Assembly (NCBI GenBank): GCA_964058805.1
Contig: CAXKVV010000277.1
Coordinates: 246,376 to 310,375, forward strand
DNA length: 64,000 nt
Source: Schoenoplectus triqueter
Taxonomy: Eukaryota; Streptophyta; Magnoliopsida; Poales; Cyperaceae
Reading direction: 5' to 3'
This document shows, in pieces, positions 1 through 11,675 of the stretch. Every line of letters starts with the position of its first letter. Position 1 is the first letter of the stretch. Below the pieces are notes generated by a model. It did not search any database. It was not told the DNA's origin and was given only the letters and a program-made list of their open reading frames with translations. Position numbers and translations under genes: made by a program.

Positions 1-156
1 ACCCCCGTCTAGATGTTGTGTCCATCTTTCTTGATGCAATGCGGCCACTTGCTTTGGGGTTAACTCCTCATAATAGAATTCCTCGGCTGACACTTCCTCA
101 GCTGCGGCGGGTTGATTATTGCGGTTTCTGTTATTTCGTGTCCTTCTGTTGGACAT
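1..156 (-). CDS. N-terminal part of an unidentified ORF, cut by the left window edge
   Basis: From an ATG at 154-156 the minus strand stays open for 52 codons to the window edge. The start is rich in Asn and Arg (MSNRRTRNNRNRNN), then has an acidic stretch and ends with ELTPKQVAALHQERWTQHLD. An Arg/Asn-rich start of this kind is common in gag proteins of plant Ty3/gypsy elements, but no diagnostic domain is visible, so this could equally be a host or mobile-domain gene. A TATA-like stretch (complement of 281-291) lies about 130 bases upstream, giving a plausible promoter and leader. The family is not identified. Confidence 0.35.
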   Translation of the reverse strand, partial: MSNRRTRNNRNRNNQPAAAEEVSAEEFYYEELTPKQVAALHQERWTQHLDGG

Positions 157-295
157 TTGTTCCGTAGGGAGATTTGCTTGCATGATTCCTGTTTTTCTGA
201 AGCTCTTGCAACAGTAACAATGGCAATTTTGAAGAAATGGTTAGCTGAAGGAAGATGAAGAAGAAATGTACTGGGTGTGCTATATAATAGCATGA

Positions 296-510
296 TGCTG
301 GGACCGAGTTTAAAACTCGGTTCCAGGTGTACTGGGCCGAGTTTAAAACTTGATCCAGACACCTGTAATTTTTAAATGTACTGTGTGTGTTTATTTTAAT
401 TTTTGTTGTAATATTTTAGATCAATCTACTTACTGTTGTGTTTTATTTTTAATATAACACACAAACGTAAAAAAAAAATTCGGACCCGAGTTTCAAACTC
501 GGGTCTGGTT
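296..510. repeat. Three copies of a CCGAGTTTAAAACTCGG-type palindrome
   Basis: Near-palindromes lie at 302-322, 335-357 and 482-507. Each is built on CCGAGTTT-(A)AAACTCGG, flanked by GGACC or GGTCC/GGTCTGG. They sit just upstream of the edge ORF (minus-strand sense). The function is unknown; they may be the end repeats of a mobile element or dyad protein-binding sites. Confidence 0.5.
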
Positions 511-519
511 ATTTGTGCA

Positions 520-1509
520 AAACCGAGGAGAGAGATGGCCAGTTTGCTATATTTATTTGTTTTATTTACTAAAATAAAAAAAATCTGTGATCTGCGGCTT
601 AGACTACCAGGTATGCAACCCATGTCTATATCGCAGATCAAGTATGTGGTTCTTAAATTTTTTTAATTTTTTTTTGTTTTTTTTTGTAATTTTTTAATAT
701 AAAAACAACCCGAGTTAACATAAAATCTGAAAGAATAAAATCTCTAATCTTATGATTTTAGATTGAGTTTTATTTCTAATCTATCTCAATTTATTTAGGA
801 TTAAAAGCTTTGTTGTTGTTGTAAAAGTAACCTGAGTTAACATTTATGTTAAATAAATGTTGTATTTTTTAGAGTAAGAGATCATTAAAAAAAACAGGAT
901 TCGAATGAAAATGCTATGACGTAATTACATAAACAAGCAACCCCGCTGGTTTGAAAAGTCAGCTGATCAATTAATCGAATTTGGTATCTGATTAATCTGT
1001 CTGAGGGTCGACAAATCGTTATTTTTTATGGCCGTCAAATAGTGCACATCGTAAAATTATATCCTCCGCAATATATGTGATGGTTTGTGTCAATTTGGAG
1101 TCGGTCAGCCAATCAATTTTTACGGTTGTCATTTACAACATTGTTTTAGTAGTGCAGATCTTTTTCAAGATTCGTGAATTTGACAAAAAGATTCTGAAAT
1201 GACATGAAAAAATGTCAGAGGAATAATTCATGAAAAAAAAGGAAACTTCTTTTTCGAGCCAAAAAAATTTCATGAAAAGGAAGCAATGTCGTTCATTATT
1301 TCCCTTGTTTAGTTCTTTACACATCGAGTTCTTGGGCGCGCGAGAAAGCACGCCTCACTCTATAATATACAATCACAAATAGTTATTCCCACAAGATTTT
1401 TTTATGAGAATAATAAAATCTTCAATAAGCCCTTCTCTACTTTGACAAAAAAGAAAATTAGCTCCTACATGAAAATGAAAGAGAAACCAAGGAAAATTAT
1501 CCTAATTTC
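520..1509. other. Intergenic, no supported gene
   Basis: AT-rich sequence with homopolymer runs around 655-690. The open frames are short and show no coding character. The last 150 bases probably contain the 3' UTR of the SAUR gene. Confidence 0.5.
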
Positions 1510-1833
1510 TCATCGAAGTGAAGCGGTTAAAGTCTGAAAGACAACCTCCTCACACGGTATCATCAAGCCGCTGTCATAGCCGAACCCGAACTCCTCCTCA
1601 GCTTGTCGAAGCAGGTACTGGAACTTGGGGTGGCACAAATAGGAGATGGGAACGATATATCTGGTTCGGTTTTCGCCGACGTAGACCGCAAAGTGCCCTT
1701 TTGGCACGTCAGAAGGAAACCCGTCGCAGTAGTCGATGTTCTCATGTTGCTTTCGGCCGAGGCTGGAGCAGCGTTTCAGTATCTGCTTCAGTGCCCCAGA
1801 TTGGGTGATCTTGCTTTGTTTTCTTATTGCCAT
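1510..1833 (-). CDS. SAUR family auxin-responsive protein
   Basis: A 107-residue, single-exon protein. SAUR proteins are plant-specific and rapidly auxin-induced; several promote cell expansion by inhibiting PP2C-D phosphatases and so raising plasma-membrane H+-ATPase activity. The SAUR core is visible: a basic N-terminus with [14 protein letters not shown] (residues 15-28), then [20 protein letters not shown] (about 43-62), a [17 protein letters not shown] block (about 68-84), and the C-terminal [18 protein letters not shown]. Length, lack of introns and this wording fit the SAUR50-like subgroup. The start is the first ATG of the frame, preceded by a pyrimidine/AC-rich leader. Nothing is truncated and the gene looks functional. 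Which SAUR ortholog it is cannot be settled from this window. Confidence 0.95.
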   Translation of the reverse strand: MAIRKQSKITQSGALKQILKRCSSLGRKQHENIDYCDGFPSDVPKGHFAVYVGENRTRYIVPISYLCHPKFQYLLRQAEEEFGFGYDSGLMIPCEEVVFQTLTASLR

Positions 1834-2260
1834 GTGTGCTCTTTCTTTTTGGGAGTTTTGAGTGTGAGAAGAACTGAAACTTTGTGGAAGAAATGGGGAA
1901 GAGGTTGTAGAAAGAGGAATTTGTGGTGCATGGAATTGGAGGGCACTTAACAGGGGTATATATCAAGGAAGGTAGTAGTGGTGGTGATTTTGGAAGCATT
2001 AAATTGAACACCTCTCCAGTTGCTATGGAGATTTGAGAGAAATATGCTGTTGTCAAGTGATGGGCGTCAGGTTGGACAGTTATGCATGTTAATAGGAGTA
2101 GGTGGTAAGTATTTGAATTATTAAGATAATAAATCAGTTAAAACAATTTTCTAATTTGTTTTATGTACTTGTATGCAAAATATATTAACATGATATGGTC
2201 CAACCGATTGGGCCTCATTGTGGCCCAAACTCAACTAAAGGTCTGTCTCGAATGTCTAAC
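1834..2260 (-). promoter_or_regulatory. SAUR promoter and 5' leader
   Basis: On the minus strand a TATA box (GATATATACC) lies at about 1956-1965, roughly 125 bases before the ATG at 1833, with a CT-rich leader between. A TGTCTC auxin-response core occurs at 2244-2249 (plus-strand sense), about 410 bases upstream. One such hexamer can occur by chance, so the auxin element is only suggestive. Confidence 0.55.
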
Positions 2261-2959
2261 AGAATCGTAAGTATAGAAATTAACCGTTTAATCGGATCTC
2301 AGTCACCATATGTTCATTTCTGAGATCGGAGGAAACCTATAAATAATAGACTTAAATCTGCTAAAAAGAGGATCGAACCTAAACCAAGTCATATCCATTT
2401 TTTCCTTAAATAGTTAAGACTTGTATATACCGAAGACACTTATCACAATAAATATATACTATTTAGTGTAATAAGACAAACTATTTAAATTATGAGAAAT
2501 AAAACCACAAATATCAACATATAATATGTAATAGGATGGATCTAAAGATCTTCCATGAATATTTCATTGAAAACAAGTTATTTACAAGACAATAATAACA
2601 AAACTAATGAAGTAAACTTTGTCAATAATATACGTACGAGAGGATTTTTCTTACCATATCATGCTAAGTGGAATATAACCGACCAGGTGCAAAACATAAC
2701 CATCCGTTTAAGTTCAAAATGGAGTGATAAAGTACTACAGAAATGAAACCAGAGCATGTGGGTGGGGCCCAGTGTATGTGTGCTAGGAGAGTGCTTAAGG
2801 ACAAGGTTGGGTTCAGAATCTCGTGGCCTCGTGGGTCTGCTTTTATTTCCTTCGTACAACACGGGCCCTCTCTCTTTACCTACTTGTATATCCTTCTTTT
2901 GATTGAAACAAAAGCTTGAAACATTCTTAGTAGTTAGTACTAATAATTTATATATTATC

Positions 2960-3290
2960 AAATTTATTATTTTTCAATTTTATTATTATTTCTAATGATT
3001 TTTAAAAGATGACACTTCGTATACTAAAATTAATACTTTTTAAGTATTTTAATAATTCATCCCATTAATTGATGCCGGCACACAGCAATTTGACTGAACG
3101 TCGAAAAACTCAGTCATTTTTTAAAGGTCATTAATAATAGTAATAGGACTCTATAACTGATAAAAATGATAATATAAAAGATATTAATATGAATTTTTTT
3201 AAGCTACTTGAATTGATATTTCAGATATAAATTTTAAAATTTTACTCATAAATATTTCGACTTCAAATATTTATTAAAACATTATAGCCG
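2960..3290. repeat. Dispersed AT-rich repeat related to 42039-42580
   Basis: The reverse complement of about 3195-3270 aligns by eye with 42079-42145: both contain ATTTATGAGYMAAATTTTAAAAT followed by a CAAGTAGCTTAA segment. This suggests two diverged copies of one non-autonomous element in opposite orientation. The ends of this copy are not resolved. Confidence 0.45.
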
Positions 3291-5889
3291 GGCTCTATAT
3301 ATTTATATATCAATCAACTTGAATTTATGCACCGTTCAATGATATTTCCCTCAGATATTGTCCGTCTGACTCAGATATTTTCCGTGGCAATATCCTTTCT
3401 CTATGTATTATGACCTTTCCCAAAGGCAACAACTAGTTCAAATAAATTTGTCAACTAAACAGGACAACCCCTTAATTAGGAGCCTTACAAAGTGTCAATC
3501 AAAGGACACAAGAAAACTATTAGGAGAATCCTGGCGGTGGAAATAAGGTACATATATTTTTACTTATAAATTAGGAGATACAAATTGTTTATTTTGGTTT
3601 ATGGAAAAATATACTTTGCATGCTAGTGAAGCACTAACATATATAATTATTCCCCATAATGAGGGGATGGGGAACAAGCTGTATAAAATTGTTCAAAGAT
3701 ATGGGTTTTCTATAGGCTAACGGGGCATTTAATGCATGGCAATTCAACGGATTATGAAATAGCATTAAAATAGCATTGTTTGAAGAAAAAATGTTATATT
3801 TTTTCATCGTCGTCTTACCATCAAATCTAGATCACTCTACTCAAATAATTGTTAATGAAGAGAACATAATTATTTGCTAGGCCATACTTATAAAATGATC
3901 AAATGATAAAATCAACTCCATTTAGGCGTTTACGTAAATTATGATACCAACAATATTAAATAACTCACCAATACTCTCAAAAGCAATGTTATACGTTCTG
4001 GTTCAGTTAGCAGATTACACTGTTAGGGCAAAACAGGGAAAATAAAAAGGGGAAAGGAAAAAAAAAACATCCACTGACAACCAAACAGGACCATTTCAAG
4101 AGATGGAGATGCCCCAGAACCCCAGTTCTGGTTGGGGAACGGGGTAGGTCCGATGCTCATCGAACCTATTTCAGTTCGATGGGTTGTGTCATCCGTATGA
4201 TTAAGAAAAACAAGAACCCTAAACCAATAAAGAAATTTGAAGTACGAATCTCAAAATCATTTAATAGTAGATCATGGGGTCATCGAACCATCCGATGCCC
4301 ATCGGATATCCCTCCGTTCCCTCAGTTTGAGGCCAAATTATACAAAGTACTTGTCAAGCATAGTACTACTGGTACCATCAACCAAATTGCGATGGTCCAA
4401 ATTAAATAAAACAGAACAAACTGAATCATTTCCATTTTCAAGTCTAGCAAACTCTGACATATTAACCACCCAAACATGAAAGCTCCCTCCTCCCTGCCGT
4501 TTCTACTTCTATTTTTTTTTATTTCCCTTTGGCCTTGTTGAATGAATTCTACCACATAATATTTTTCAGAACTTTTCATTTGGTTAAGGAACCAGACTAT
4601 TCCCGTTTGGTAAGTTACGTAAAATTAAAATGGATCAAATATTAAGTCATTTTAAAGCAGCTGTATTTGATAAGTGTTTTCAAATACATAAATTAATTTT
4701 ACTTCATTTTTACTCCATTGCCGAAAGGGAGGTATATTTCTAATGCCAGGTCGAAATTATCTAGCTATAATTGAACACCTGCCTCAAAAACAGAGAATAA
4801 CTACATTTTTTTCTTCTGAGAATTGAATAATTGCTAGCCTGTGAGAGCTAAGTTGTAGCACAATATGCAAGTTATTTTTCTATTATTGTTTTTTTCCTAA
4901 TGGAAATATCATTTTGCTGGCTAAATGCAAGACTGGAATGTGGGTCGATCATCTAATGATTACTGGTTCCTTTATTTTTAAGTATGAAATTGGTTTTAAA
5001 ATTGAGTGGATATATCTAATTACTGGACAAAACAACAATTGATAATCTCACAAATTACATGGTATCTCAACCAATGAACTACCATGGTGATTTCTACAAC
5101 ATTTTAGGAAATTAAAAGAACTAAACAGGGGAATATTTTTTTCGTGAATAACGGAGTCCGTTCCCTCTGCTATGCTGATATGTAGCACATCTAAGGTGTT
5201 AGATCTAACTCATCAATAACATAAGGACATCCAAGATGAAGATTTGCACATTTAAAGTAGCATGGCTGCATGGTTTTGAGTAACGTGGTTGTTGCGTCCA
5301 ATACAGTTTTGAAGTTGAAATGATTTCAATCTATTAATCTTTAACAGACGAGATGTTAGATGATATTTTTTTTTTACATCTCTCTAGGCCCGGATTCCTC
5401 GGTACTACCTTTTTATAACCGTACGTAGGCCTCAATCATTAACCCTATTGTGTCTTTTAGCCCAGTGGGCTTATCTCCATCAAAACTATCATCTTCATAT
5501 TCCATCATACAATTATTGTTAAGAATCATGTTCATAGATTGTCAGATATTTCATTCTCGCATTTAAAAAAAAAATGAATTAATACCATCTCTGTCTCTTT
5601 CAGTTAAAATTTAGCAGCAGTCTAAAACTTTTTTTAAACTTAAAATGTCACATATTTAATTTCTGAATAGTAAAATGACCAAATATTTTTGAGGAAATTG
5701 AATCAACAGTATAGCATCCAGTTGTTACATTTTACTTCACGCCACATAACATCAATATATTAAAAAATAACTCAAGTAATTTAACCTCTGTTTCGTTTTT
5801 GCTTCACTTTTCAAGTAAAAGGATATGGAAAGTTTGCTTTCAACGGTCATCAATGAAAGGCCACCAATGGCAAGCATAGTATTAAATGA

Positions 5890-6150
5890 ATGATTCGGGA
5901 AACGTTCGGCAAGGTCAAAAGTTCGCGATTCGGATATAATTCGGGAATAGTTAGTTTATAATAATATAAATAAAAAATATATAAGAATATATTAAATAAT
6001 ATAAAAAGAATATACTATATTATTTTAATTTTTTGTATAACATGTTTTATTCATAAATAATTCGTAAATAAAATATTTTTTAGCGAATAAAATATATTAT
6101 ATATTAAATAGACGTTTAATTTGTGAAACATTCAGTTAAAGACAAAAAAA
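5890..6150. repeat. Dispersed ATTCGGGA / AATAATTCG repeat, copy 1
   Basis: The stretch begins with TTCGGGAAACGTTCGG-like text and holds an AT-rich core ending in ATAAATAATTCGTAAATAAA and AAAATATTTTTTAGCGAATA. The same layout recurs at 53290-53560, with ATTCGGAAAATATTCGG at the start and AAATATTTTTTGATGAATAA near the end. It is a diverged two-copy repeat without a visible ORF. Confidence 0.5.
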
Positions 6151-6964
6151 TAAATTATTCATAATCTTGTTACTAATGATGTCAAGTACTATTTCTGTCC
6201 AAATTTATAGTAGCGCAAAATTCATGCCCATATGTTGAAAGGGAAGGCATGCACTTCAGGAGCTGCTTTGTTTTGTTGTCCTTTCAGCTGTGATGCTGTT
6301 TACTCTCAACACTCAAGCAAGAAGGTTTAAGTCGAGGTTACTGAAGCATAGGTGTTTTGAGAAAATGACTTGTACTGATAGAGACGAGTAATGCTCTATG
6401 CCTCCATCTCCTTATTTTCTTTTCTGTAGTGTACTGTTGTGCACAAACACCTTCTATGAATATTTCTGATTTGGTAATGATCGTCAACTGAATAATTTAA
6501 TGAACTGTGGCATTTACAATGCCAATTAATGAAAAGGTTCGGGTGGAAAGGTTAACATATTGAGAGGAGATACCAATACTTACTTTCTAGTATACCTTAT
6601 GCTATTATGCTAAATGACATTTAAAAGAGTTCATGCCTGAATTTTGAATCACACATATGAATATCATTATCATTCATCCACTTTTACGTCACAAACAATG
6701 CAGTTGTACTGGGAATAATAAATTCTTGCAACAAATTTGCTTGAAATAAAGTGATTGAAAAGTTAAAATGCTCATTGTTTATTATAGTATACGAAAGAAA
6801 ATAAATACAATTTTTTGAGATGCATAGATTTCCTGAAGCCAAATTTTTTATTTGAAATGCTGATGTGCAGCAGGGTTGAATGACGTTTGTACTAGAAAAA
6901 TAGACAGTGTGATCTACGTTGCCTAAAAATAAAAATACATCCATAATGTACATGTTTCTTAGAA

Positions 6965-7334
6965 GGGAAGAGATCACTTGACAATGGTTATTTTGACAAT
7001 CTTAAACAATGAGTATTCAAATAAACACAAAAAGTTCATAAATGTGTTCCTCTACTTGCAGCTTGATAGTGATTCAAATTTCATACAATTTCATTATCGT
7101 TTGGTAATCCATCAAAGTCTTTTAAACTAGAACTGTTACAAATTGTATAACATTTTGATAGTCTTTAATAAACTATCAATCAGTAATAAAATTACATGAT
7201 ATTTAAATCATCATCAATCTATAAATAAAAGAATATATATTTATAAACCTTTTTATTTTTTCAATCCTTTTTATATTTATTTAAACATCTATTATCAAGA
7301 TTATCAAGATAAACCATCGTCAAGGGACCTTCCC
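6965..7334. mobile_element. Family B Mutator-type MITE, copy 1 (370 bp)
   Basis: The element runs from GGGAAGAGATCACTTGACAA to a reverse-complementary end ...TCAAGGGACCTTCCC. It is flanked by a perfect 9-bp direct repeat TTCTTAGAA (6956-6964 and 7335-7343). The two halves fold back on each other over most of the length. A 9-bp duplication with long inverted ends is the signature of Mutator-like elements. There is no transposase ORF, so it is non-autonomous. Confidence 0.85.
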
Positions 7335-7343
7335 TTCTTAGAA

Positions 7344-8783
7344 AGAAAAAAAATGTTACAAAGATTGAATGCATCTTGCATTGCAAGTACTTAATGGGTC
7401 GAGGCCCATGCTACTGCAGTTGTTCTCTTTGTATTTCTGTTCTTGGTGTCTTGTTCTGCAAAAGTTCTAACTTTAGTTGTTACTTTTAATAGAGGCCCTT
7501 CAGCTACTACTTTTAGAAAAAGGGCTTTTTAATTATTGTTTTGGATACTTGAGAATTTAGGCCCGGTCTAAATTTTTAATTATTGATTAAACCCTATCTG
7601 GCTATCAGCTCATTATCTAACCTGCTCCTGCGCTCTCTGGCCCATGGCGTTCCCCGATCTGTAATATTTTGCATTGTGGTTTGTTCGTTTCGGTCTTAAT
7701 GTTTTTTCCTTTTCTTTTTGAAATTTTTAATGGGAAAGATTCAAAGTTAAGAAAGTTGGTTATAACTTAGTCAGAAACATGTGCTTTGATTGAGTTGGGA
7801 GATACTGGCTGGGGAAAAAAAATATTTTCCCTATTACAATCGTTAAAATAAAAGTTCCAATCACAAATCCAATATCTTACAAAAATATCCATGGTGATGT
7901 TCATGGTACACATGTCATGTTTTGGTAAAAGCAATTAGATTGAATACATTTAGTTTTTCATCCAGTGGTTTAGATTTTAAGAATATAAAATTAGCTATTT
8001 CTAATGCATCACTAAATAATTTTCCAAGTGTATATAATCTAAGTTTTAGGATGCAGTATGGATCAGGGCAGCTGTCCCTCTTGGATTTTGAAAAACAATA
8101 CTTTTCGGTAATTTGTCTCCTCCTGAAATTTTTTTTGCCCCCTGGATTGCCTGATCAATTTTATTGAGAAAAATATATTTAATATTATGCATAATGAAAT
8201 AATTATGCAAAGATATCAAAATATAAAGTTATGTAGACGAAAACTTTCTTCATCAACTTAATTATCTATTATTTTGAGCTTTATTTTGTTATTATTTTAA
8301 TATATCAAATGTTATTATTTTAATAAAAAATTTATTAGGTAAGAATATATATTAAATTATTAATTTTTTATTTAGTACCCGATTAATTAATGAATTTGAA
8401 ACCGATAACTTATTACAATCCGATAATTGTCCCCCTGATTAAAATCGTGCATCCACCCCTGATTTTAGACATCTTAAATATGTTCAGCACTATGCCTACG
8501 AATTTATGTTTAATTACATTTAATTGATTTGAAACATTGTCGTTAAAATTATCTCTCTCTTTTTCCGCATATTCATTCGAAAGAGGCGTAAAAGTATTCA
8601 CAAGGGGAAAAAAATCGATGATTAGGCGGTGACCTGATACTAAGGTGGCTATATAAAAAAAATAAATATGCGTTAAGATAAATTTTTTTTCTCAACTCAT
8701 AACAAAATCTAAATAAAAAATAATGTTTTTGTCAAACAATAAATATGCGTTAAGATTTGTGCAAATATATATCGTTGAATGCA
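7344..8783. other. Intergenic, no supported gene
   Basis: AT-rich sequence with a somewhat less AT-rich patch at 7370-7690. A roughly 74-bp direct duplication is visible near 8660-8760 (AATAAATATGCGTTAAGAT occurs at both ends). No recognisable protein. Confidence 0.45.
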
Positions 8784-8810
8784 TTTACAATAGGAAAGGA
8801 TCACTTTAAC

Positions 8811-9432
8811 AAGATTTTAGTAATAATAAGTTTTATTAAATTAATATTATTAAAAATAAGAGTGAGAAACGTAAAATTTCAAATATACGAATGGCAGCGC
8901 GCCACTGTCAGTGGCGTATTTCATTATTTTTTAGAAAACGCGCCACTGTCAGTGACGCGTTTCGTCCAAACCCCGCGCAAGTGACTGCACATTTTGTATA
9001 TATAAGAAGCAAACACGCCACTGCCAGTGGCGCGTTTCATTATTTTTTAGGAAACGCGCCACTGTCAGTGACGCGTTTCGTCCAAACCCCGCGCAAGTGA
9101 CTGCACATTTTGTATATATAAGAAGCAAACGCGTCACTGCCAGTGGCGCGTTTCATTATTTTTTAGGAAACGCGCCACTGTCAGTGACGCGTTTCGTCCA
9201 AACCTCGCGCAAGTGACTGCACATTTTGTATATATAAGAAGCAAACGCGCCACTGGTAGTGGCGCGTTTGGTAAAAATAATGAAACGCGTCACTGGCAGT
9301 GGCGCATTTCAAACGCGGAGTGAATGCGCCACTGCCAGTGGCGCGCTGCCATTCGTATATTTAAAATTTTACGTTTCTCACTCTTATTTTTAATAGTATT
9401 AATTTACTAAAACTTATTATTACTAAAAACTG
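8811..9432. mobile_element. Family A Mutator-type MITE with GC-rich palindrome array, copy 1 (622 bp)
   Basis: Perfect 9-bp direct repeats CACTTTAAC lie at 8802-8810 and 9433-9441. Inverted termini of about 100 bp are AT-rich (the 3' end read inward is CAGTTTTTAGTAATAATAAG; the 5' end carries two substitutions at its tip). The core, about 8890-9350, holds nine GCGC(C/T)CACTG-N-CAGTG(G/A)CGCG palindromes and a 116-bp tandem repeat. No transposase is encoded. ORFs across the core are by-products of the repeats. Confidence 0.9.
8890..9345. repeat. 116-bp tandem repeat carrying paired palindromes
   Basis: Equivalent points recur at 8941, 9057 and 9173, an exact 116-bp period. Each unit carries a CACTGTCAGTG palindrome, a spacer TTTCGTCCAAACCYCGCGCA, a TATATATAAGAAGC stretch, and a second CACTGCCAGTGGCGCG palindrome. 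Units differ at only a few bases, so the amplification is recent relative to the rest of the window. Confidence 0.85.
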
Positions 9433-10424
9433 CACTTTAACAATGGGTTTTCATATAAATACAAAAAAAATCTTAAATTTTTTTATAGATATGTTCCTCT
9501 ACTTATAGATTGATGGTGATTCAAATTTCATACAATTTTATTATTATTTGATAGTTCATCAAAGACTGTTAAATTAGAACCGTTGTAAATTGCATAATAT
9601 TTTGATGGAATTTGATGGACAATCAAACGACAATAAAATTGCATGAAATTTCAATCACCATCAATCTATAAGTAGAAGAACATATCTATTAATTTTTCTA
9701 TTTCTATTATTTTATATTTATTTGAAACTTTATTGTCAATATTGTCCTCATAACTCATTGTCAAGGGATCCCTTCCCTTTACAATAATTGTAAATATGAT
9801 ATTCTGTTCAATATAAAATTGTTAAAATATTTTCATGAATCCGACATATGATCGAAATTTGCTAAATAATATATCCGGATGAATCAATTCATACTCAATT
9901 TGGAATTAATAAATCTTCGAAGAAAGTTTCCTTTTTTTTGTGAATAAATCTTTGTTATTCATACTATTCATTTAAAAAAAAATTAATGTACATTACTAAT
10001 AAAAAGAAATGTTAGAACTTTGTCTATGTTATTTTATATAGCCGGTTTCAAGTCTAGATGAATGAGGAGGGTAACTTTATTTTTGCCATTTTATTCGAAT
10101 TTTTAACAACTTATTTGAATTTTTACATTGTATTTGTATTTTTTTGTCAATTTATTTGGCTTTTAAAATAAAAACAAAAAAATATTTTTTATACTAAAAG
10201 TTTTAAATATTTATTTTAATTACATAATTATTTTTATCATTTTATTTCAAGTTATATCATTTTATTTTATTTTATTTAAGTTCACTTAAAATTTTCACAA
10301 ATATTAATGATTATGTATTCTAAAATTATTGAATATTTTTTTATGATTTTTGGAATCTTTTAAAATTTATTTGAAATTATTTGACCGTTTGAGTTTTTTT
10401 TTTTGAAAATGAAACTCCAATAAA

Positions 10425-10640
10425 TCCGACCCGACCTGGCCCTCCTTTATATGACTCGCTTTGACCCCTCGACACGTTCGACCCATAATCTTAGGACGGG
10501 TCACGATTACATCATCTAAAAATGAATCCGTTCTAACTCACCTCGTCTAACCCATCAACCCATCAAAACCTGACCCATCCTAACCCGTTGGATCACCCGG
10601 GTTAGGACCGACCCGGCCCGCCCGGTTTTTACAACACTAG
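10425..10640. mobile_element. Degenerate CCCGACC-rich MITE remnant
   Basis: Repeated CCGACCCGACC / GACCCATCC / GGGTCGG-type words run to a right end ACCCGGCCCGCCCGGTTTTTACAACACTAGT. Read in reverse this is a GTGTTGTAAAAACCGGGC terminus of the kind seen in many plant hAT MITEs. The opposite end and TSD were not found. Confidence 0.4.
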
Positions 10641-11439
10641 TCACGACCGAGGGGTGTTGTTCGAGATGTTTGGGTAACTATTGGGAAGAGAGTGTCAGAT
10701 TGTTTAAAACAATAGTGCTTTGAACCAACTGGGCCGGCAGTGTAAGAAAATACACGGCTAAGATTTTTTTTTGGGTTTTCAGATAAGATCGAATGGTTCA
10801 TATTTTTAATGGGCCACATATAACACTTTGAAATTAGAAATTTCTAATCACAATTGATGGACATAAATTTTTAGCTTTTCAGATTTTCCATCCAACGGTT
10901 CATATTTATTTTTAGTGATAGATAATACTTTAAGATTTTATTTCTCAAACTCCTTTTGTATGTTAAAATGTCATATCATTTTAATTTTGCCACCAAGTGG
11001 AAGAAAGAAGAAGAGGAGAAAACAGCGTCATATTTTCATATTTGTGATATGAATCTTCATTTTCATTTTCGATTTTTCTCCTTATTTTTAATGTCTTCTT
11101 GTAAAACAGGAATCTACCGGTTAATTCCTGTTAGATAAATTAAATTATATGACTCAATATTTGATTTATTTACTAAGTTGTATATGTGGCTACACAATTT
11201 GAGATCACAAAAGATCTGACAATTAATTTCTAGAATGCATTATTTGGAGAGATATAACATGTTCATGCATCATTGATTTTGTTCAAATGATTTTAATTTA
11301 GTTAAATTTTTATTATTTTTATGCTTAACTGATGGTCATTTAGGACCATACGCTTTTGTGGTGTTAATTATCATAAATTCATTAAGTATATATAGAAGTG
11401 TATGGCAGGTGCGCAACAGCGCAAGACGATATATAAAAA

Positions 11440-11600
11440 TATGTTTTGATCTCCATGTTTAATCCATGGTATATATTTTTTTAATCCATGCTTAATCCAT
11501 GATATTTTGTTTGAATCCATGCTTAATCCATGGTATATTTAATCCATTATTAATCCATGGTATAAAAAGATCTCCATGTTTAATCCATGCCACAGTTAAG
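11440..11600. repeat. Cluster of AATCCATG words
   Basis: About eight copies of (TT)AATCCATG occur in 160 bases, some extended to the palindrome CCATGG. Spacing is irregular, so this is a short degenerate tandem array rather than a clean microsatellite. Confidence 0.6.
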
Positions 11601-11675
11601 AAGAGAATAATATGAAATTCTCATTTTCTAATTATAAAGCTCAACACACGCTTGAAAGTGAAAGACAGTCTATAG

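Larger units (their letters stand above)
2261..6964. other. Gene-poor intergenic region
   Basis: No coding region could be supported. The stretch holds two dispersed repeats (about 2960-3290 and 5890-6150, listed separately), a segment at 4085-4340 with imperfect dyads around GATGNNCATCGAAC, and a moderately GC-richer block at 2740-2880. Short open frames here lack recognisable domains. Confidence 0.5.
8793..9777. mobile_element. Family B Mutator-type MITE, copy 2, interrupted by a family A element
   Basis: Outer ends GGAAAGGATCACTTTAAC... and ...CATTGTCAAGGGATCCCTTCCC are flanked by a perfect 9-bp direct repeat TTTACAATA (8784-8792 and 9778-9786). Removing the family A insertion (8811-9432) and one of its 9-bp repeats leaves about 354 bp, matching the 370-bp copies elsewhere. 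The right part (9442-9777) aligns with copies 1 and 3, including the central segment around CAAACGACAATAAAATTGCA. Confidence 0.85.
9787..11670. other. Intergenic with repeats, no supported gene
   Basis: Very AT-rich. It holds a GGGTCGG-type MITE remnant (about 10425-10640) and a cluster of AATCCATG words (about 11440-11600), listed separately. No coding region is supported. Confidence 0.5.

Noticed and set aside
1518..2056. Open frames on both strands overlapping the SAUR gene and its promoter (1518-1808, 1563-1745, 1603-1950, 1742-2056)
   Set aside because: Shadow frames of the SAUR CDS or frames in its leader; no motif.
8891..9137. ORFs across the family A core (also at 33641-33913 and 54121-54363)
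   Set aside because: Their Arg/Thr/His-rich repeats are the translation of the palindrome array; frame and content follow the DNA repeats.
8890..9345. CRISPR-like array (regular repeats with spacers)
   Set aside because: The spacers are themselves repeated, the units lie inside inverted ends with TSDs, and the genome is a plant.
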